A stretch of DNA of 64,000 nucleotides, taken from the NCBI GenBank assembly GCA_963834855.1, contig CAWIDH010000031.1, positions 1 through 64,000 on the forward strand, written 5' to 3'. Each line of letters starts with the position of its first letter. Position 1 is the first letter of the stretch. The position numbers were made by a program, and so were the translations under genes. Shown in pieces: positions 26,476 to 35,938 of the stretch. The notes beneath the pieces were generated by a model. That model was not told where the DNA came from. It saw only the letters and a list, made by a program, of their open reading frames with translations, and did not search any database. The stretch comes from DATJKD01 sp963834855 (GTDB lineage: Bacteria > Pseudomonadota > Gammaproteobacteria > Steroidobacterales > Steroidobacteraceae).

Positions 26476-26746
26476 GTGTTCCTCCTGGACTGAAGATCCG
26501 ACTACGGGCGCGCTTCCCTGTGCGCCCAACCTTGAGAGGACTGCGCGGGCACCGGCCCTCGCGTTCCTCCGGCGGCGACCTTCACCAGTGCGACACTGAC
26601 TCGGGTACCACCATCTGCGCAGGCGACCATTAAGGGGAGCGCCTCCCCGCCTGCGGTCTTCGATGATGACCGTCCGGAACTGCGTGCCGCCTCGCGGCGG
26701 CGCGCGGGCCCGGCCGGCCCTGCATCAAACTTGTGCCGGCCCCGCA
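26476..26746 (-). promoter_or_regulatory. rplJ leader with L10-binding fold
   Basis: The gap between rplA and rplJ holds a stem GCAGGCG/CGCCTGC (26619-26654 on the plus strand) enclosing a GGGGA/TCCCC hairpin and a TTAATGG internal loop. That shape, and its place ahead of rplJ, fit the L10-L12 autoregulatory site known in many bacteria. Further GC-rich stems lie on both sides. No clear promoter was found here. Confidence 0.6.
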
Positions 26747-27442
26747 TCACGCGGCGAGGCTGGCCTGATCCACCGCGACGCCGGGTCCCATCGTCGAGGA
26801 CACGGTGACGCGCTTCATGTAAATGCCCTTCGAGGCTGCGGGCTTGGCCTTCTGCAGATCCGCGAGCAGCGCATGCAGGTTCTCCTTCAGCGCCTTGATC
26901 TCGAAGCTCGCCTTGCCGATCGTGCAGTGGACGACGCCGGCCTTGTCGGCGCGGAACCGCACCTGGCCCGCCTTCGCGTTGCGCACGGCGCCGGCGACGT
27001 CCGGGGTCACCGTGCCGACCTTGGGGTTCGGCATCAGCCCGCGCGGACCGAGGATCTTGCCGAGCTGGCCGACGATGCGCATCGCGTCCGGACTCGCCAC
27101 CACCACGTCGAAGTCGAGCTGCCCGCCCTTCACCTTCTCGGCGAGATCCTCGAGTCCGACGACGTCGGCCCCTGCCTCGCGTGCCGCATCGGCGTTCTTG
27201 CCCGAGGTGAATACGGCAACCCGCACCTTCCTGCCCGTGCCGTTCGGCAGCACAGTCGAGCCGCGCACCTGCTGGTCGGACTTCGAGGCGTCGATGCCGA
27301 GATTGACCGCGACGTCGATCGTCTCGTCGAACTTCGCGGTGGCGAACTGCTTGACGAGCGCGAGCGCCTCGTCGATCGCGAACTGCTTGCCCGGCTGGAT
27401 CTTCTCCGCCCAGGGCTTCATGCGCTTGGCGACAGCGACCAT
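26747..27442 (-). CDS. rplA: 50S ribosomal protein L1
   Basis: A 231-residue L1 that forms the mobile stalk moving deacyl-tRNA out of the E site and represses the L11 operon. The ATG/GTG region at 27442 (MVAVAKRMKPWAEKIQPGKQ) leaves one base after the rplK stop. The central GKILGPRGLMPNPKVGTVT block is complete. Length is normal. Confidence 0.97.
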   Translation of the reverse strand: MVAVAKRMKPWAEKIQPGKQFAIDEALALVKQFATAKFDETIDVAVNLGIDASKSDQQVRGSTVLPNGTGRKVRVAVFTSGKNADAAREAGADVVGLEDLAEKVKGGQLDFDVVVASPDAMRIVGQLGKILGPRGLMPNPKVGTVTPDVAGAVRNAKAGQVRFRADKAGVVHCTIGKASFEIKALKENLHALLADLQKAKPAASKGIYMKRVTVSSTMGPGVAVDQASLAA

Positions 27443-27443
27443 G

Positions 27444-27875
27444 TCACACACCCTCCACGTCGACGCCCATGCTGCGGGCGGAGCCGGCGATGGTGCGCAC
27501 GGCGGCATCGAGATCGGCGGCCGTCAGGTCCGGCTGCTTGGTTCTAGCGATGTCCTCGAGCTGCTTGCGGCTGATACGGCCGACCTTGGTGGTGTTCGGC
27601 GCGCCGCTGCCCTTCTCGAGCCCGAGCGACTTGCGGATCAGCACCGACGCCGGCGGCGTCTTCATGATGAAGGTGAAGCTGCGATCCGCGTACACCGTGA
27701 TCACCACGGGGATCGGCAGTCCCTTCTCGAGCTGCTGGGTCTGCGCGTTGAACTGCTTGCAGAACTCCATGATGTTGACGCCCTGCTGGCCGAGCGCCGG
27801 CCCGATCGGCGGGCTCGGATTCGCCTGGCCTGCAGGCACCTGCAGCTTCACGTAACCCTGTACTTTCTTAGCCAT
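27444..27875 (-). CDS. rplK: 50S ribosomal protein L11
   Basis: A 143-residue L11 of the GTPase-associated centre, needed for the stringent response through RelA. The start MAKKVQGYVKLQVPAGQANPSPPIGPALGQ and the C-terminal GSARSMGVDVEGV are classical. It lies 47 bases after nusG and is coupled to rplA. Confidence 0.98.
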   Translation of the reverse strand: MAKKVQGYVKLQVPAGQANPSPPIGPALGQQGVNIMEFCKQFNAQTQQLEKGLPIPVVITVYADRSFTFIMKTPPASVLIRKSLGLEKGSGAPNTTKVGRISRKQLEDIARTKQPDLTAADLDAAVRTIAGSARSMGVDVEGV

Positions 27876-27922
27876 CCTTCACCTCGTTGGGTACAAGCGC
27901 CCTTGCGGGCTCCCCGCTGCGC

Positions 27923-28456
27923 TCAGGCCTTCTCGACCTGGCTGAAATCGAGCTCCACGGGCGTGGAGCGCCCGAGGATCTGAACCGCCACCTGCAGGCG
28001 GTTCTTTTCGTAATTCACCGACTCGACGACGCCGTTGAAGTCGTTGAACGGCCCGTCGGTCACCCGCACCACCTCGCCCGGCTCGAACAGCACCTTCGGC
28101 CGCGGCTTCTCGGCACCCTCCTCGACGCGCCGCAGGATCGAGTTCGCCTCGCGATCGGTGATCGGCGCCGGCTTCTCCGGCGTGCCACCGATGAACCCGA
28201 GCACCTTCGGCGTCTCGCGCACCAGGTGCCAGGTGTCCTCGTCCATCTCCATCTGGACGAGCACGTAGCCCGGGAAGAACTTGCGCTCGCTCTTGCGGCG
28301 CTGTCCGTCCCGCATCTCGACCACTTCCTCGGTCGGCACGAGGATCTCGCCGAAGCGTTCCTCGAGGCTCTTGAGCTTGATCCGCTCCTTGAGCAGCCCC
28401 GAGACCTTGTGCTCGAAATTCGAGTAGGCGTGCACGACGTACCAGCGCAGGGCCAC
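27923..28456 (-). CDS. nusG: Transcription factor NusG
   Basis: A 177-residue NusG that binds RNA polymerase through its NGN domain and links it to Rho or S10 through its KOW domain. It starts at a GTG (28456) preceded by AGGGAGG, giving MALRWYVVHAYSNFEHKV; longer in-frame extensions overlap secE and are rejected. The C-terminal KOW has EPGEVVRVTDGPFNDFNGVV. It starts two bases after the secE stop, so it is coupled. Confidence 0.97.
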   Translation of the reverse strand: MALRWYVVHAYSNFEHKVSGLLKERIKLKSLEERFGEILVPTEEVVEMRDGQRRKSERKFFPGYVLVQMEMDEDTWHLVRETPKVLGFIGGTPEKPAPITDREANSILRRVEEGAEKPRPKVLFEPGEVVRVTDGPFNDFNGVVESVNYEKNRLQVAVQILGRSTPVELDFSQVEKA

Positions 28457-28458
28457 GT

Positions 28459-28836
28459 TCAACCTCCCTGCCCGGTCACAGCACGCGTCAACGCGCCCAG
28501 GACCCAGTCGAGGAACCAGAAAAAGATCCCCATCGCGGTAATCGCGATGAACACCACCAGAGCTGTCTGCAAGGTCTCCTGGCGCGTCGGCCACACGACC
28601 TTGCGCAGCTCCACGCGCGAGCCCTGCACGAACTGCCAGAACACGCGCCCCTGCGCCGACTGCAGCGCGACGAACACGCCGAGGCCGAACGACGCGAGCA
28701 CGATCGCCCAGCGCACCGCGAGCGGATACGTGCCGAGCAGGTAGAACGCCGCGATGCCGCCGACCAGGATCGCTGCGGCTGCGACGAGCTTGACGGTGTC
28801 CAGCGCGCTGGCACCGGTCTCGGTCTGTTCGGTCAT
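28459..28836 (-). CDS. secE: Protein translocase subunit SecE
   Basis: A 125-residue three-helix SecE of the proteobacterial type: two N-terminal helices (residues about 15-35 and 42-60), the conserved RVELRKVVWPTRQETLQTALVV amphipathic region, and the essential third helix. The ATG at 28836 gives MTEQTETGASALDTVKLVAA. It lies between tRNA-Trp and nusG, the usual place. Confidence 0.95.
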   Translation of the reverse strand: MTEQTETGASALDTVKLVAAAAILVGGIAAFYLLGTYPLAVRWAIVLASFGLGVFVALQSAQGRVFWQFVQGSRVELRKVVWPTRQETLQTALVVFIAITAMGIFFWFLDWVLGALTRAVTGQGG

Positions 28837-28891
28837 TTTTCCTGTGCCGGGTATCGCCCGGCCCGCTGCTGCATTCATCAACCGCTCCGAC

Positions 28892-28967
28892 TGGCAGGCC
28901 AGGAGGGAATCGAACCCCCAACCTGCGGTTTTGGAGACCGCCGCTCTGCCAATTGAGCTACTGGCCT
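28892..28967 (-). tRNA. tRNA-Trp (CCA)
   Basis: A 76-base cloverleaf including encoded CCA. The acceptor AGGCCAG pairs with CTGGCCT, the anticodon loop reads CTCCAAA, and the T arm has GGTTCGATT. Its place between tuf and secE matches Pseudomonas and relatives. Confidence 0.97.
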
Positions 28968-29013
28968 GCGCTTTCGACGGAACCGGTATGAATGTCCGCG
29001 GACCCGTGCATGA

Positions 29014-30205
29014 TCACTTCAGAATCTTCGACACCACGCCTGCGCCGACGGTGCGGCCACCCTCGCGGATGGCAAAGCGCAGACCCTCTTCCATCGCGAT
29101 CGGGCTGATCAGCTCGATCGTCATCTTGATGTTGTCGCCCGGCATCACCATCTCGACGCCCTCCGGCAACTCCACCGCCCCCGTCACGTCGGTCGTGCGG
29201 AAGTAAAACTGCGGCCGATACCCCTTGAAGAACGGCGTGTGACGCCCGCCCTCCTCCTTGGTCAGCACGTACACCTCGCCCTCGAACTTGGTGTGCGGGG
29301 TGATCGACCCGGGCTTGGCGAGGACCTGCCCGCGCTCGACCTCCTCACGCTTGGTGCCTCTCAGCAGCACCCCCACGTTGTCCCCCGCCTGCCCCTGATC
29401 CAGGAGCTTGCGGAACATCTCCACCCCCGTGCAGATCGTCTTCACCGTCGGGCGCAGACCAACGATCTCCACCTCGTCGTTGACCTTCACGATCCCCCGC
29501 TCGATGCGCCCGGTCACCACCGTGCCGCGCCCGGAGATCGAAAACACATCCTCCACCGGCATCAGAAAGGCCCCATCGATCGCCCGCTCCGGCACCGGGA
29601 TGTAGCTTGTCCATCTCGTCGACCAGCTTCACCACCGAGGGCACCCCGAGCTCGCTCTTGTCGCCCTCCAGCGCCTTCAGCGCCGAGCCCGTGATGATCG
29701 GCGTCTTATCGCCCGGAAACTCGTACTTCGACAGCAGCTCCCGAACCTCCAGCTCGACGAGCTCCAAGAGCTCGGCGTCATCCACCATGTCCGCCTTGTT
29801 CAGGTACACCACGATGTAGGGCACCCCGACCTGCCGGGCGAGCAGAATGTGCTCGCGGGTCTGCGGCATCGGCCCGTCCGCGGCGGAAACCACCAGAATC
29901 GCACCGTCCATCTGCGCGGCACCGGTGATCATGTTCTTCACGTAGTCGGCGTGCCCCGGACAGTCCACGTGCGCGTAGTGACGCGCCTTCGACTCGTACT
30001 CCACGTGCGCGGTCGAAATCGTGATCCCGCGCGCCTTCTCCTCCGGCGCCTTGTCAATCTGGTCGTAGGCCATGAAGGTGCCGCCAAAGGTCTCCGCCAT
30101 CACCTTCGTCAGCGCCGCCGTCAGCGTCGTCTTGCCGTGATCCACGTGCCCAATCGTCCCTACGTTCACGTGCGGCTTCTTACGCTCGAATTTTTCCTTA
30201 GCCAC
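29014..30205 (-). CDS. tuf: Elongation factor Tu, copy 2 (one-base frame break)
   Basis: Nearly identical at DNA level to the copy at 9623-10813. The frame from 30205 is intact to LVDEMDK; one extra base near 29607 (AAG CTA CAT where copy 1 has a continuous YIPVPER) shifts it, after which PERAIDGAFLMPVEDVFS continues to the end. Repaired length is 396 residues. Comparison with copy 1 makes the extra base almost certainly an error or a very recent mutation. It is cotranscribed with three upstream tRNAs. Confidence 0.95.
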
Positions 30206-30247
30206 GACCTTTACCTCGGATTTTCTGGATTCGTCCGAACATCAACC

Positions 30248-30323
30248 TGGAGCCCACGACCGGAATCGAACCGGTGACCTCGTCCTTACCAAGGACGTGC
30301 TCTGCCGACTGAGCTACGTGGGC
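30248..30323 (-). tRNA. tRNA-Thr (GGT)
   Basis: A 76-base cloverleaf with encoded CCA. The acceptor GCCCACG pairs with CGTGGGC, and the anticodon stem-loop carries CTTGGTAAG. It lies directly upstream of tuf copy 2 in the Tyr-Gly-Thr-tuf transcript. Confidence 0.97.
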
Positions 30324-30353
30324 CTCGACCAGTCATCACCCGGCCCAGCAGAC

Positions 30354-30427
<74 letters not shown>

Positions 30428-30480
30428 AGCGCCAGCCGACCCGTGCCCGTCGCGGCCTACGCCTCCCACTCACCAGACAC

Positions 30481-30566
30481 TGGTGGAGGGGGTAGGATTC
30501 GAACCTACGAAGGCATAAGCCGGCAGATTTACAGTCTGCTCCCGTTGGCCGCTTGGGTACCCCTCC
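30481..30566 (-). tRNA. tRNA-Tyr (GTA)
   Basis: An 86-base class II tRNA with a long variable arm and encoded CCA. The anticodon loop reads CTGTAAA and the acceptor is GGAGGGG. It is the first gene of the tRNA-tuf transcript, 12 bases after the expected start site. Confidence 0.97.
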
Positions 30567-30584
30567 GCGGACGGAGAGCCGCGT

Positions 30585-30613
30585 ATTTTCGTTTGGACCC
30601 ATGGGCGTGTCAA
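30585..30613 (-). promoter_or_regulatory. Promoter of the tRNA-tuf transcript
   Basis: On the minus strand a perfect -35 TTGACA (30608-30613) lies 17 bases from a weaker -10 GAAAAT (30585-30590). Transcription would begin just ahead of tRNA-Tyr. A GACCCC/GGGGTC hairpin lies upstream (30623-30640). Confidence 0.65.
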
Positions 30614-30739
30614 CGACTTGGCGACCCCTTTTTCGGGGTCCGGCTCGCCCGTACGTACCCGTCACGCGGCGGACGGGTCGTCCAGAGGGCCCCATCGGAT
30701 CGATCCTGGAAGGTTATTTGTCATCAAAAGGAGGCGGCC

Positions 30740-31735
30740 ATGGAACAGCGCAGACTCGGTGCGCAGGGGCTCTCGACCTCAGCCTTAGGTCTTGGCTGCA
30801 TGGGCATGACCTGGGCCTATACGGGCGGTGGGGACGCCGCGGAGGCCGAGGCAACACTGCTCGAGGCGGTCGATTCCGGCGTCACGCTGTTCGACACCGC
30901 CGAGGTGTACGGTCCCTTTACGAACGAGCGGCTGGTCGGGCACCTGCTGGCCGGGAGTCGTCGAGACCGGGTGGTCATCGCGACCAAGTTCGGCTTTCAG
31001 ATCGAGCCGGATGGCCAGATAAAGGGCGTGGACAGCCGCCCCGATCACATCCGCGAGGCCGTTGACGCCAGCCTCCAACGGCTGGGAACCAACCGCATCG
31101 ACCTGCTGTACCAGCACCGCGTTGATCCCGAGGTGCCGATCGAGGACGTGGTCGGCGCGATGGCGGAGCTCGTGCGGGCCGGCAAGGTCCGGTATCTCGG
31201 CCTGTCCGAAGCGGGCGCCGCCACGATCCGGCGCGCCCATGCGGTGCACCCGATCAGCGCACTGCAGTCGGAGTACTCGCTCTGGGAGCGTGGAATCGAG
31301 GCAGAGGTCCTGCCCGCCTGCCGGGCGCTGGGCATCGGCATCGTGCCCTACTCGCCGCTGGGGCGGGGGTTCCTGACCGGCACCTTGGGCCGCGCCGAGG
31401 ACCTGCCCGCCACGGATTTCCGGCGCAACCAGCCCCGCCTGCAGGGCGAGAACTACGACCAGAACATGGCGCTGGTCGCGCGGCTGCGCGGGCTCGCCAC
31501 CCGGGTGGGCGCCTCGCCGGCGCAGATCGCGCTCGCCTGGCTCCTGGCCCAGGGACCCGACGTCGTGCCGATCTTCGGCACAACCCGGCGTGCCCGGCTG
31601 CGCGAGAACCTCGCGTCCCTGTCGGTGCGGCTGGCGTCCTGCGACCAGTTCCTGCTCGACCAGACCTTCGGCCACGGCACCGTTTCCGGGGCGCGCTACA
31701 ACGAGGCCGGGCTCGCGATGCTGGATCGGAACTGA
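30740..31735 (+). CDS. Aldo/keto reductase
   Basis: A 331-residue NADPH-dependent reductase of the AKR fold. The catalytic tetrad can be read as Asp52, Tyr57, Lys83 and His126 (FDTAEVYGP, IATKFGF, LYQHRVD). Near the C-terminus PIFGTTRRARLRENLASL is the cofactor phosphate-binding region. The ATG at 30740 follows an AAAGGAGG site at seven bases, so a 126-codon upstream extension through the tRNAs is rejected. It starts the accessory stretch after the tRNA operon, divergent from it. The substrate is not known. Confidence 0.93.
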   Translation: MEQRRLGAQGLSTSALGLGCMGMTWAYTGGGDAAEAEATLLEAVDSGVTLFDTAEVYGPFTNERLVGHLLAGSRRDRVVIATKFGFQIEPDGQIKGVDSRPDHIREAVDASLQRLGTNRIDLLYQHRVDPEVPIEDVVGAMAELVRAGKVRYLGLSEAGAATIRRAHAVHPISALQSEYSLWERGIEAEVLPACRALGIGIVPYSPLGRGFLTGTLGRAEDLPATDFRRNQPRLQGENYDQNMALVARLRGLATRVGASPAQIALAWLLAQGPDVVPIFGTTRRARLRENLASLSVRLASCDQFLLDQTFGHGTVSGARYNEAGLAMLDRN

Positions 31736-31758
31736 CCGGTCCGGCAGGCGGCGCGCCG

Positions 31759-32649
31759 ATGCCCGAGCTGCCGGACGTCACCGTCTACGTCGAAGCGATT
31801 GCGGCGCGTGTGCTGCACTGCCGCCTCGAGCGCGTCACGATCGCGAACCCGTTCCTGCTGCGCAGCACCGAGCCTCCACCGCAGGCCCTTGCAGGGCGCG
31901 AGGTCACCGCCGTGCGGAGGCTCGGCAAGCGGATTGCGATCGGCGTCGAGGGCGAGCTGTGGCTGGTCCTGCACCTGATGATCGCTGGACGTCTGCACTG
32001 GTATCCGGCGGATCCTCTGCGCCGGCGCGCGGCGCTCGCCACCTTCGACTTCGAGCCCGGGGCGCTCACGTTGACCGAGGCCGGCACCAAGCGTCGTGCC
32101 TCGCTCTACGTCGTCGCGGGCGCTGCCGGTCTCGCGGCGCATGATCCCGGCGGACTCGAGATCGCGGGTGCGACCGTCGAGGATTTCTCTGCGCGGCTGA
32201 CCGAAGCCAACCACACGCTCAAGCGCGCGTTGACCGATCCGCGCATCCTGAGCGGCATCGGTAATGCGTACTCCGACGAGATCCTGCATCGCGCGCAGCT
32301 GTCGCCGCTCGCGCTCACCCGCTCGCTGGCCGCCGCGGAGCTCGAGCGGCTGTTCCAGGCGACCCGCGGCGTGCTCGATGATTGGACCGCGCGATTGCGC
32401 GAGGAGGCGGCGGGCGCGTTTCCCGAAGGCGTCACCGCCTTCCGCAACGGCATGGCCGTGCACGGCCGCTACGGCAAGCCCTGCCCGGTGTGCGGCACGC
32501 GCGTGCAGCGCATCCGTTACGCGGAGAACGAGACCAACTACTGCCCGCGCTGCCAGACCGGCGGACGGCTGCTCTCCGACCGGTCGCTTGCGCGGCTGCT
32601 CAAGGACGACTGGCCGAGGACGATCGACGAGCTGGAGCGACGGCAGTGA
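31759..32649 (+). CDS. Fpg/Nei-family DNA glycosylase
   Basis: A 296-residue base-excision glycosylase/lyase. The N-terminus MPELPDV supplies the catalytic Pro2 and Glu3; the lysine in RLGKRIAIG (near residue 57) is the conserved DNA-contacting one; the helix-two-turn-helix is near residues 145-200 (LTDPRILSGIGNAYSDEIL); and a C-terminal zinc finger CPVCG...CPRCQ with TGGRLL ends the protein. It differs enough from standard MutM (ELPDVTVYVE, tail DDWPRTIDELERRQ) that I give no symbol. It follows the reductase by 23 bases. Confidence 0.92.
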   Translation: MPELPDVTVYVEAIAARVLHCRLERVTIANPFLLRSTEPPPQALAGREVTAVRRLGKRIAIGVEGELWLVLHLMIAGRLHWYPADPLRRRAALATFDFEPGALTLTEAGTKRRASLYVVAGAAGLAAHDPGGLEIAGATVEDFSARLTEANHTLKRALTDPRILSGIGNAYSDEILHRAQLSPLALTRSLAAAELERLFQATRGVLDDWTARLREEAAGAFPEGVTAFRNGMAVHGRYGKPCPVCGTRVQRIRYAENETNYCPRCQTGGRLLSDRSLARLLKDDWPRTIDELERRQ

Positions 32650-32744
32650 CGTGGGCGGGCCTGTCTCCGCAGACTGGCGCACGGTCCGAAATCGACGCCG
32701 GACGGCGGGAATTCCGTGCTCGCGCCGAAGTCGAAGGAGGTGTC

Positions 32745-33110
32745 ATGGTCAGGCTTGTAGCCATCGCCGTCTTCCTGGCCGCCTCAACGCACGCGCTTGC
32801 GGGCGACAGCGCTTCGCTTGCTGTCGTGGACCTGCGGGCGCCTGGTGCCCTCGAGCAGCTTCGGCAGACGAACCCGGCCCATTTCGAGAAGCTTCAGCGG
32901 GTGCTGGCCGGACTGCTGGAGCAGCCCGCGCGCGTCGAGGGCGACTGGTTGCAGGTAAGTTTCGACGCTCGCGACGTGGACTTGTCCCGCTACGTGATCA
33001 AGACCAGCAATCCACCGAAGCAGCTCCTTCAATTCACGCTCGATGACGTGCGGTACACCATGCATGTCATCCGCAGCGATCTGACCGCCACGGTCGAACC
33101 CGCGGGGTAA
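32745..33110 (+). CDS. Small secreted hypothetical protein
   Basis: A 121-residue protein that I do not recognise. Residues 1-19 (MVRLVAIAVFLAASTHALA) form a clear signal peptide with an ALA cleavage site. The mature part is mostly helical then beta, with no Cys. The start follows a very strong GAAGGAGGTG site. It is convergent with the TPR membrane protein gene, whose stop lies 18 bases away. No function is proposed. Confidence 0.8.
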   Translation: MVRLVAIAVFLAASTHALAGDSASLAVVDLRAPGALEQLRQTNPAHFEKLQRVLAGLLEQPARVEGDWLQVSFDARDVDLSRYVIKTSNPPKQLLQFTLDDVRYTMHVIRSDLTATVEPAG

Positions 33111-33128
33111 CGGTCCCACGCTCCGGCG

Positions 33129-35006
33129 CTATTCTCGCGGCAGTCGCGGCGTGCTCTGCACGATCTCGGCATGGCTCGCCTTCATCGCATCGAGGAAAGC
33201 GCGCACTGCAGGATCGCTGCGAACGGGGTCGAGCAGGCTGTCGCGCTCGAACCAGGGATAGCACGGAAAACCGGTGGCAGCGGCCTGCTCGAGCCAGGCA
33301 AGGGCGTGGTCGGGCCGGCCGAGCTGGGCCCACGCGGTCGCAAGGCCCTGAGCCACGTGGTGGTCCATGTACACGGCCTCTTTGCCGTCGGGCGGTCGTG
33401 GATCGGCGCCACCGCCCACGGCCAGCGCGAGCGCCATGGCCTCGTCCCTCCTCCCCATCTGCGCCAGCAGGGCAGCCCTTGTCGAGCGGGCGCGGCTCGA
33501 CGCCGAGGCTGAGCTCGAGGCGGACAGATCTTCCAGGGTCTCGAGTGCCCCCTCCACGTCGCCGGAGTAGTAAATGGCGCTCGCGAGATAGTGATCGATG
33601 GTACGCGGGTCGCTCTGCGGTCGAACCTCCTCGAACGTCGCGCGCGCCTCGTCGAATCGGCCACTCAGGAGCTGCGCCACCCCGCGCGCGCGTTTGCCCT
33701 CGACCAGGTCGCCCGCGGGATTCGCCGCGATCCCGCGCGCCACGACGTCAACGGCGTCGTCGAAAAGGCCGAGGTGGTAGTAGGCGCCGGCGATATAGAA
33801 GTACGGCTGCTCGAGGCTCGGATTGAGCTCGAGCGCGCGAAGTCCGTGCTGGAGAACCAGGTCCCACATGAATTCGGTCTTGCGATAGATCGCCGTCATC
33901 GCTTCGTGGGCCTCGGCCGAGTAGGGATCGAGGCGCAGCGCCTCGCGTGCCGCCGCCAGCGCGCGCTGATGCCACTCTTCCACTTCGGGCTTCGTCGCGA
34001 AGCGCAGGGTCATCTCCGCTGCGGCTCGCGCCAGCCCGGCGTGTGCTGCGGCGAAATCAGCATCGCGATCGATGGCTGACTGAAAGCTCCGCGCGGCTTC
34101 GCGCATGCCCTGCTCGGTATGCTGCGCGAGTGCGGTACGCCCCACGAGATGCAGCTGGTACGCGTGGGCGTCAGGCTGACGACCGCTGAACAGGCGTTCG
34201 CGCTCCATGGCTGTGATCTGCAGCTGGAGCGCGTTGATGATGTCTTCGACGAATGGATGATCCCGGAACGGCAGGAGTTCGCCGCCCGGCAGTTGAATGC
34301 TCTCACCCCAGACGGGTACGCCATCGTTCACACGGACGAGCTGCAGATTCACCCGCATCTCGTCTCCGGTCGTGTGGAGCACTCCGGTCAGCACGTGATC
34401 GACGCTCAGGGCCCGGCCAAGGCGTTGCGGATGCGTTTCGTTCCGGGCTGCGCGCAACACGGTGACGGTCGGCCTGATCCGCAGCGTGTGCAGGTTCGCG
34501 AGTCGCGTCGTAATGGCGTCCGGCAGTGCCAGTGCGAGGTAATCCGAGACGGGATCGGGGTGCGCCATCTGGAATGGCAGGACCGCAAGCTGTACGGTGG
34601 ACTCCGCCGGTTCCCGCGAGCCGTCGCGCGACGTGCTCAGGTTCTGATTCGATTGCCGCACCAGCAGCACCGCAACCGTCGCGAGGAGCACGCCGATGAT
34701 CAGGAGGTCGGCGTAGCGGCGCAGGCCGTGGGTGACCGGGCGCGCTACACCCTCCGCCGCGGTATCGAGCGCGACGCCCCGATCGCCCGCCTCGTAGAAC
34801 CAGGCAAGGGCCACGGCGATGGGAAAGCCGAGCACCGCCGCGACGATCAGCGAGGGCATCGCCCATTTCGGCGCCCCCATCGGCTCGAAGGTGACGTCCG
34901 CAATCTGCAAGAGCAGCCAGGCGATGACGGCATAGCTCGCCGCCACGCGGATCACGCCCCGCTCGCGCAGGCGCTGCAGCCACCCCCTGCCAGCCGTTGC
35001 CCCCAT
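33129..35006 (-). CDS. Membrane TolB/FlgO-like TPR protein
   Basis: A 625-residue protein. Residues about 18-70 hold two membrane helices (RVAASYAVIAWLLLQIADV and IVAAVLGFPIAVALAWFYE), a third lies near 100-118, then a FlgO/TolB-like domain starts with VQLAVLPFQM, followed by roughly eight TPR-like units to the C-terminus. Such proteins usually carry an N-terminal regulator domain or kinase; here none is seen. It may sense or scaffold at the inner membrane. The role is unknown. Upstream lies murI on the same strand. Confidence 0.82.
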   Translation of the reverse strand: MGATAGRGWLQRLRERGVIRVAASYAVIAWLLLQIADVTFEPMGAPKWAMPSLIVAAVLGFPIAVALAWFYEAGDRGVALDTAAEGVARPVTHGLRRYADLLIIGVLLATVAVLLVRQSNQNLSTSRDGSREPAESTVQLAVLPFQMAHPDPVSDYLALALPDAITTRLANLHTLRIRPTVTVLRAARNETHPQRLGRALSVDHVLTGVLHTTGDEMRVNLQLVRVNDGVPVWGESIQLPGGELLPFRDHPFVEDIINALQLQITAMERERLFSGRQPDAHAYQLHLVGRTALAQHTEQGMREAARSFQSAIDRDADFAAAHAGLARAAAEMTLRFATKPEVEEWHQRALAAAREALRLDPYSAEAHEAMTAIYRKTEFMWDLVLQHGLRALELNPSLEQPYFYIAGAYYHLGLFDDAVDVVARGIAANPAGDLVEGKRARGVAQLLSGRFDEARATFEEVRPQSDPRTIDHYLASAIYYSGDVEGALETLEDLSASSSASASSRARSTRAALLAQMGRRDEAMALALAVGGGADPRPPDGKEAVYMDHHVAQGLATAWAQLGRPDHALAWLEQAAATGFPCYPWFERDSLLDPVRSDPAVRAFLDAMKASHAEIVQSTPRLPRE

Positions 35007-35092
35007 GTATGCGGCTCAGCATACGTGCTCGCTGGCACGGCCGCCTAGCCGTGGTGGCCGACGCGACGGACCCGCGGACGCGGCGCTGTCTC

Positions 35093-35799
35093 CTAGTCGC
35101 GGCGGGGTCCAGTCCCTCCGCGCGCATGCGCTCGAGGTCGCGGCGCTGCTCGACATGACGTACGCGCGGTTCCTTGCGCACGACTTGAGGGACGCGGAGA
35201 CACCGGGCAGTGGGTCGAAGCCCAGCAGCAGCGTGTCGGGCGTCGCCTCGCCGCGTGCGGCGTCGAACAAGCCGTCGAGGTAGCGGTGAACGACGCCATC
35301 GACGACCGCCCCTTCGGTCCAGGCCTCCTCGGCCAGCGCGACGAGCAGGGGGCAGGCACGCGAAGTGACCACGGCCGTCGGCCGCTGGTAGCGTATGGCC
35401 GCCTCGTAGGCGCCGCCGCGCACGGTGCTCTCGGTCGCGATCACCACGATGTGCCCGGTCCGCGTCGCGCGACAGGCGGCGACGGCGCCCGGCTCCAGCA
35501 CGCCAAGCACGGGCACCAGCGCAAACTCGTGAGCGAGCGTGTCGAGTGCGGTCGCGGACGCCGTGTTGCACGCCACGCCAGGCACTTGACGCCGCTGTCG
35601 TGCAGCAGGCCCGCGGCCTGCAGGGCATAGCGGCGGATCGAGTCTGCGCTCTTGGTACCGTAGGGCAGCCTCGCGGTATCGCCCAGATAGACGAAATCTT
35701 CGGAGGGCAGCGCCCGAGGAGCGCTGCCAGCACGGTCAGCCCACCGACGCCCGAGTCGAATACGCCGATCGGTGCATCCGCCTGGCGGCGCTCGGTCAC
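35093..35799 (-). CDS. murI: Glutamate racemase (several frame breaks)
   Basis: Fragments in three frames make a glutamate racemase, which supplies D-glutamate for peptidoglycan. A GTG start at 35799 gives the N-terminal block IGVFDSGVGGLTVLAAL, then EDFVYLGDTARLPYGTKSA and VACNTASATALDTLA with the first catalytic Cys. The region around the second catalytic Cys (expected GCTHFP) is garbled and reads GFDPLPG or STHCPV by frame, and the 3' end is uncertain. Shifts near 35715 and 35585 fit a lost base; one near 35140 fits an extra base. It is normally essential, so errors are likely. Confidence 0.8.
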
Positions 35800-35938
35800 G
35801 GCGTTGGCCGGAATCTTGCTTGTCGAGCGTTAGACATAAGGCATCGCCCTCGCCCGCCCCGGATCGGACTTCCATCGCGGCGCAGGCCGTGCATAATTGC
35901 TGCGTTCAGCCACCACAACAACGATACAGGGCTGCGCC

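Noticed and set aside
30623..30640. GACCCC/GGGGTC hairpin upstream of the tRNA promoter as a terminator
   Set aside because: No gene ends nearby on either strand and no T run follows; it may be chance.
34303..35799. A 498-codon frame running from murI into the TPR gene
   Set aside because: Only its first 30 residues match murI; the rest is out-of-frame reading of two other genes.
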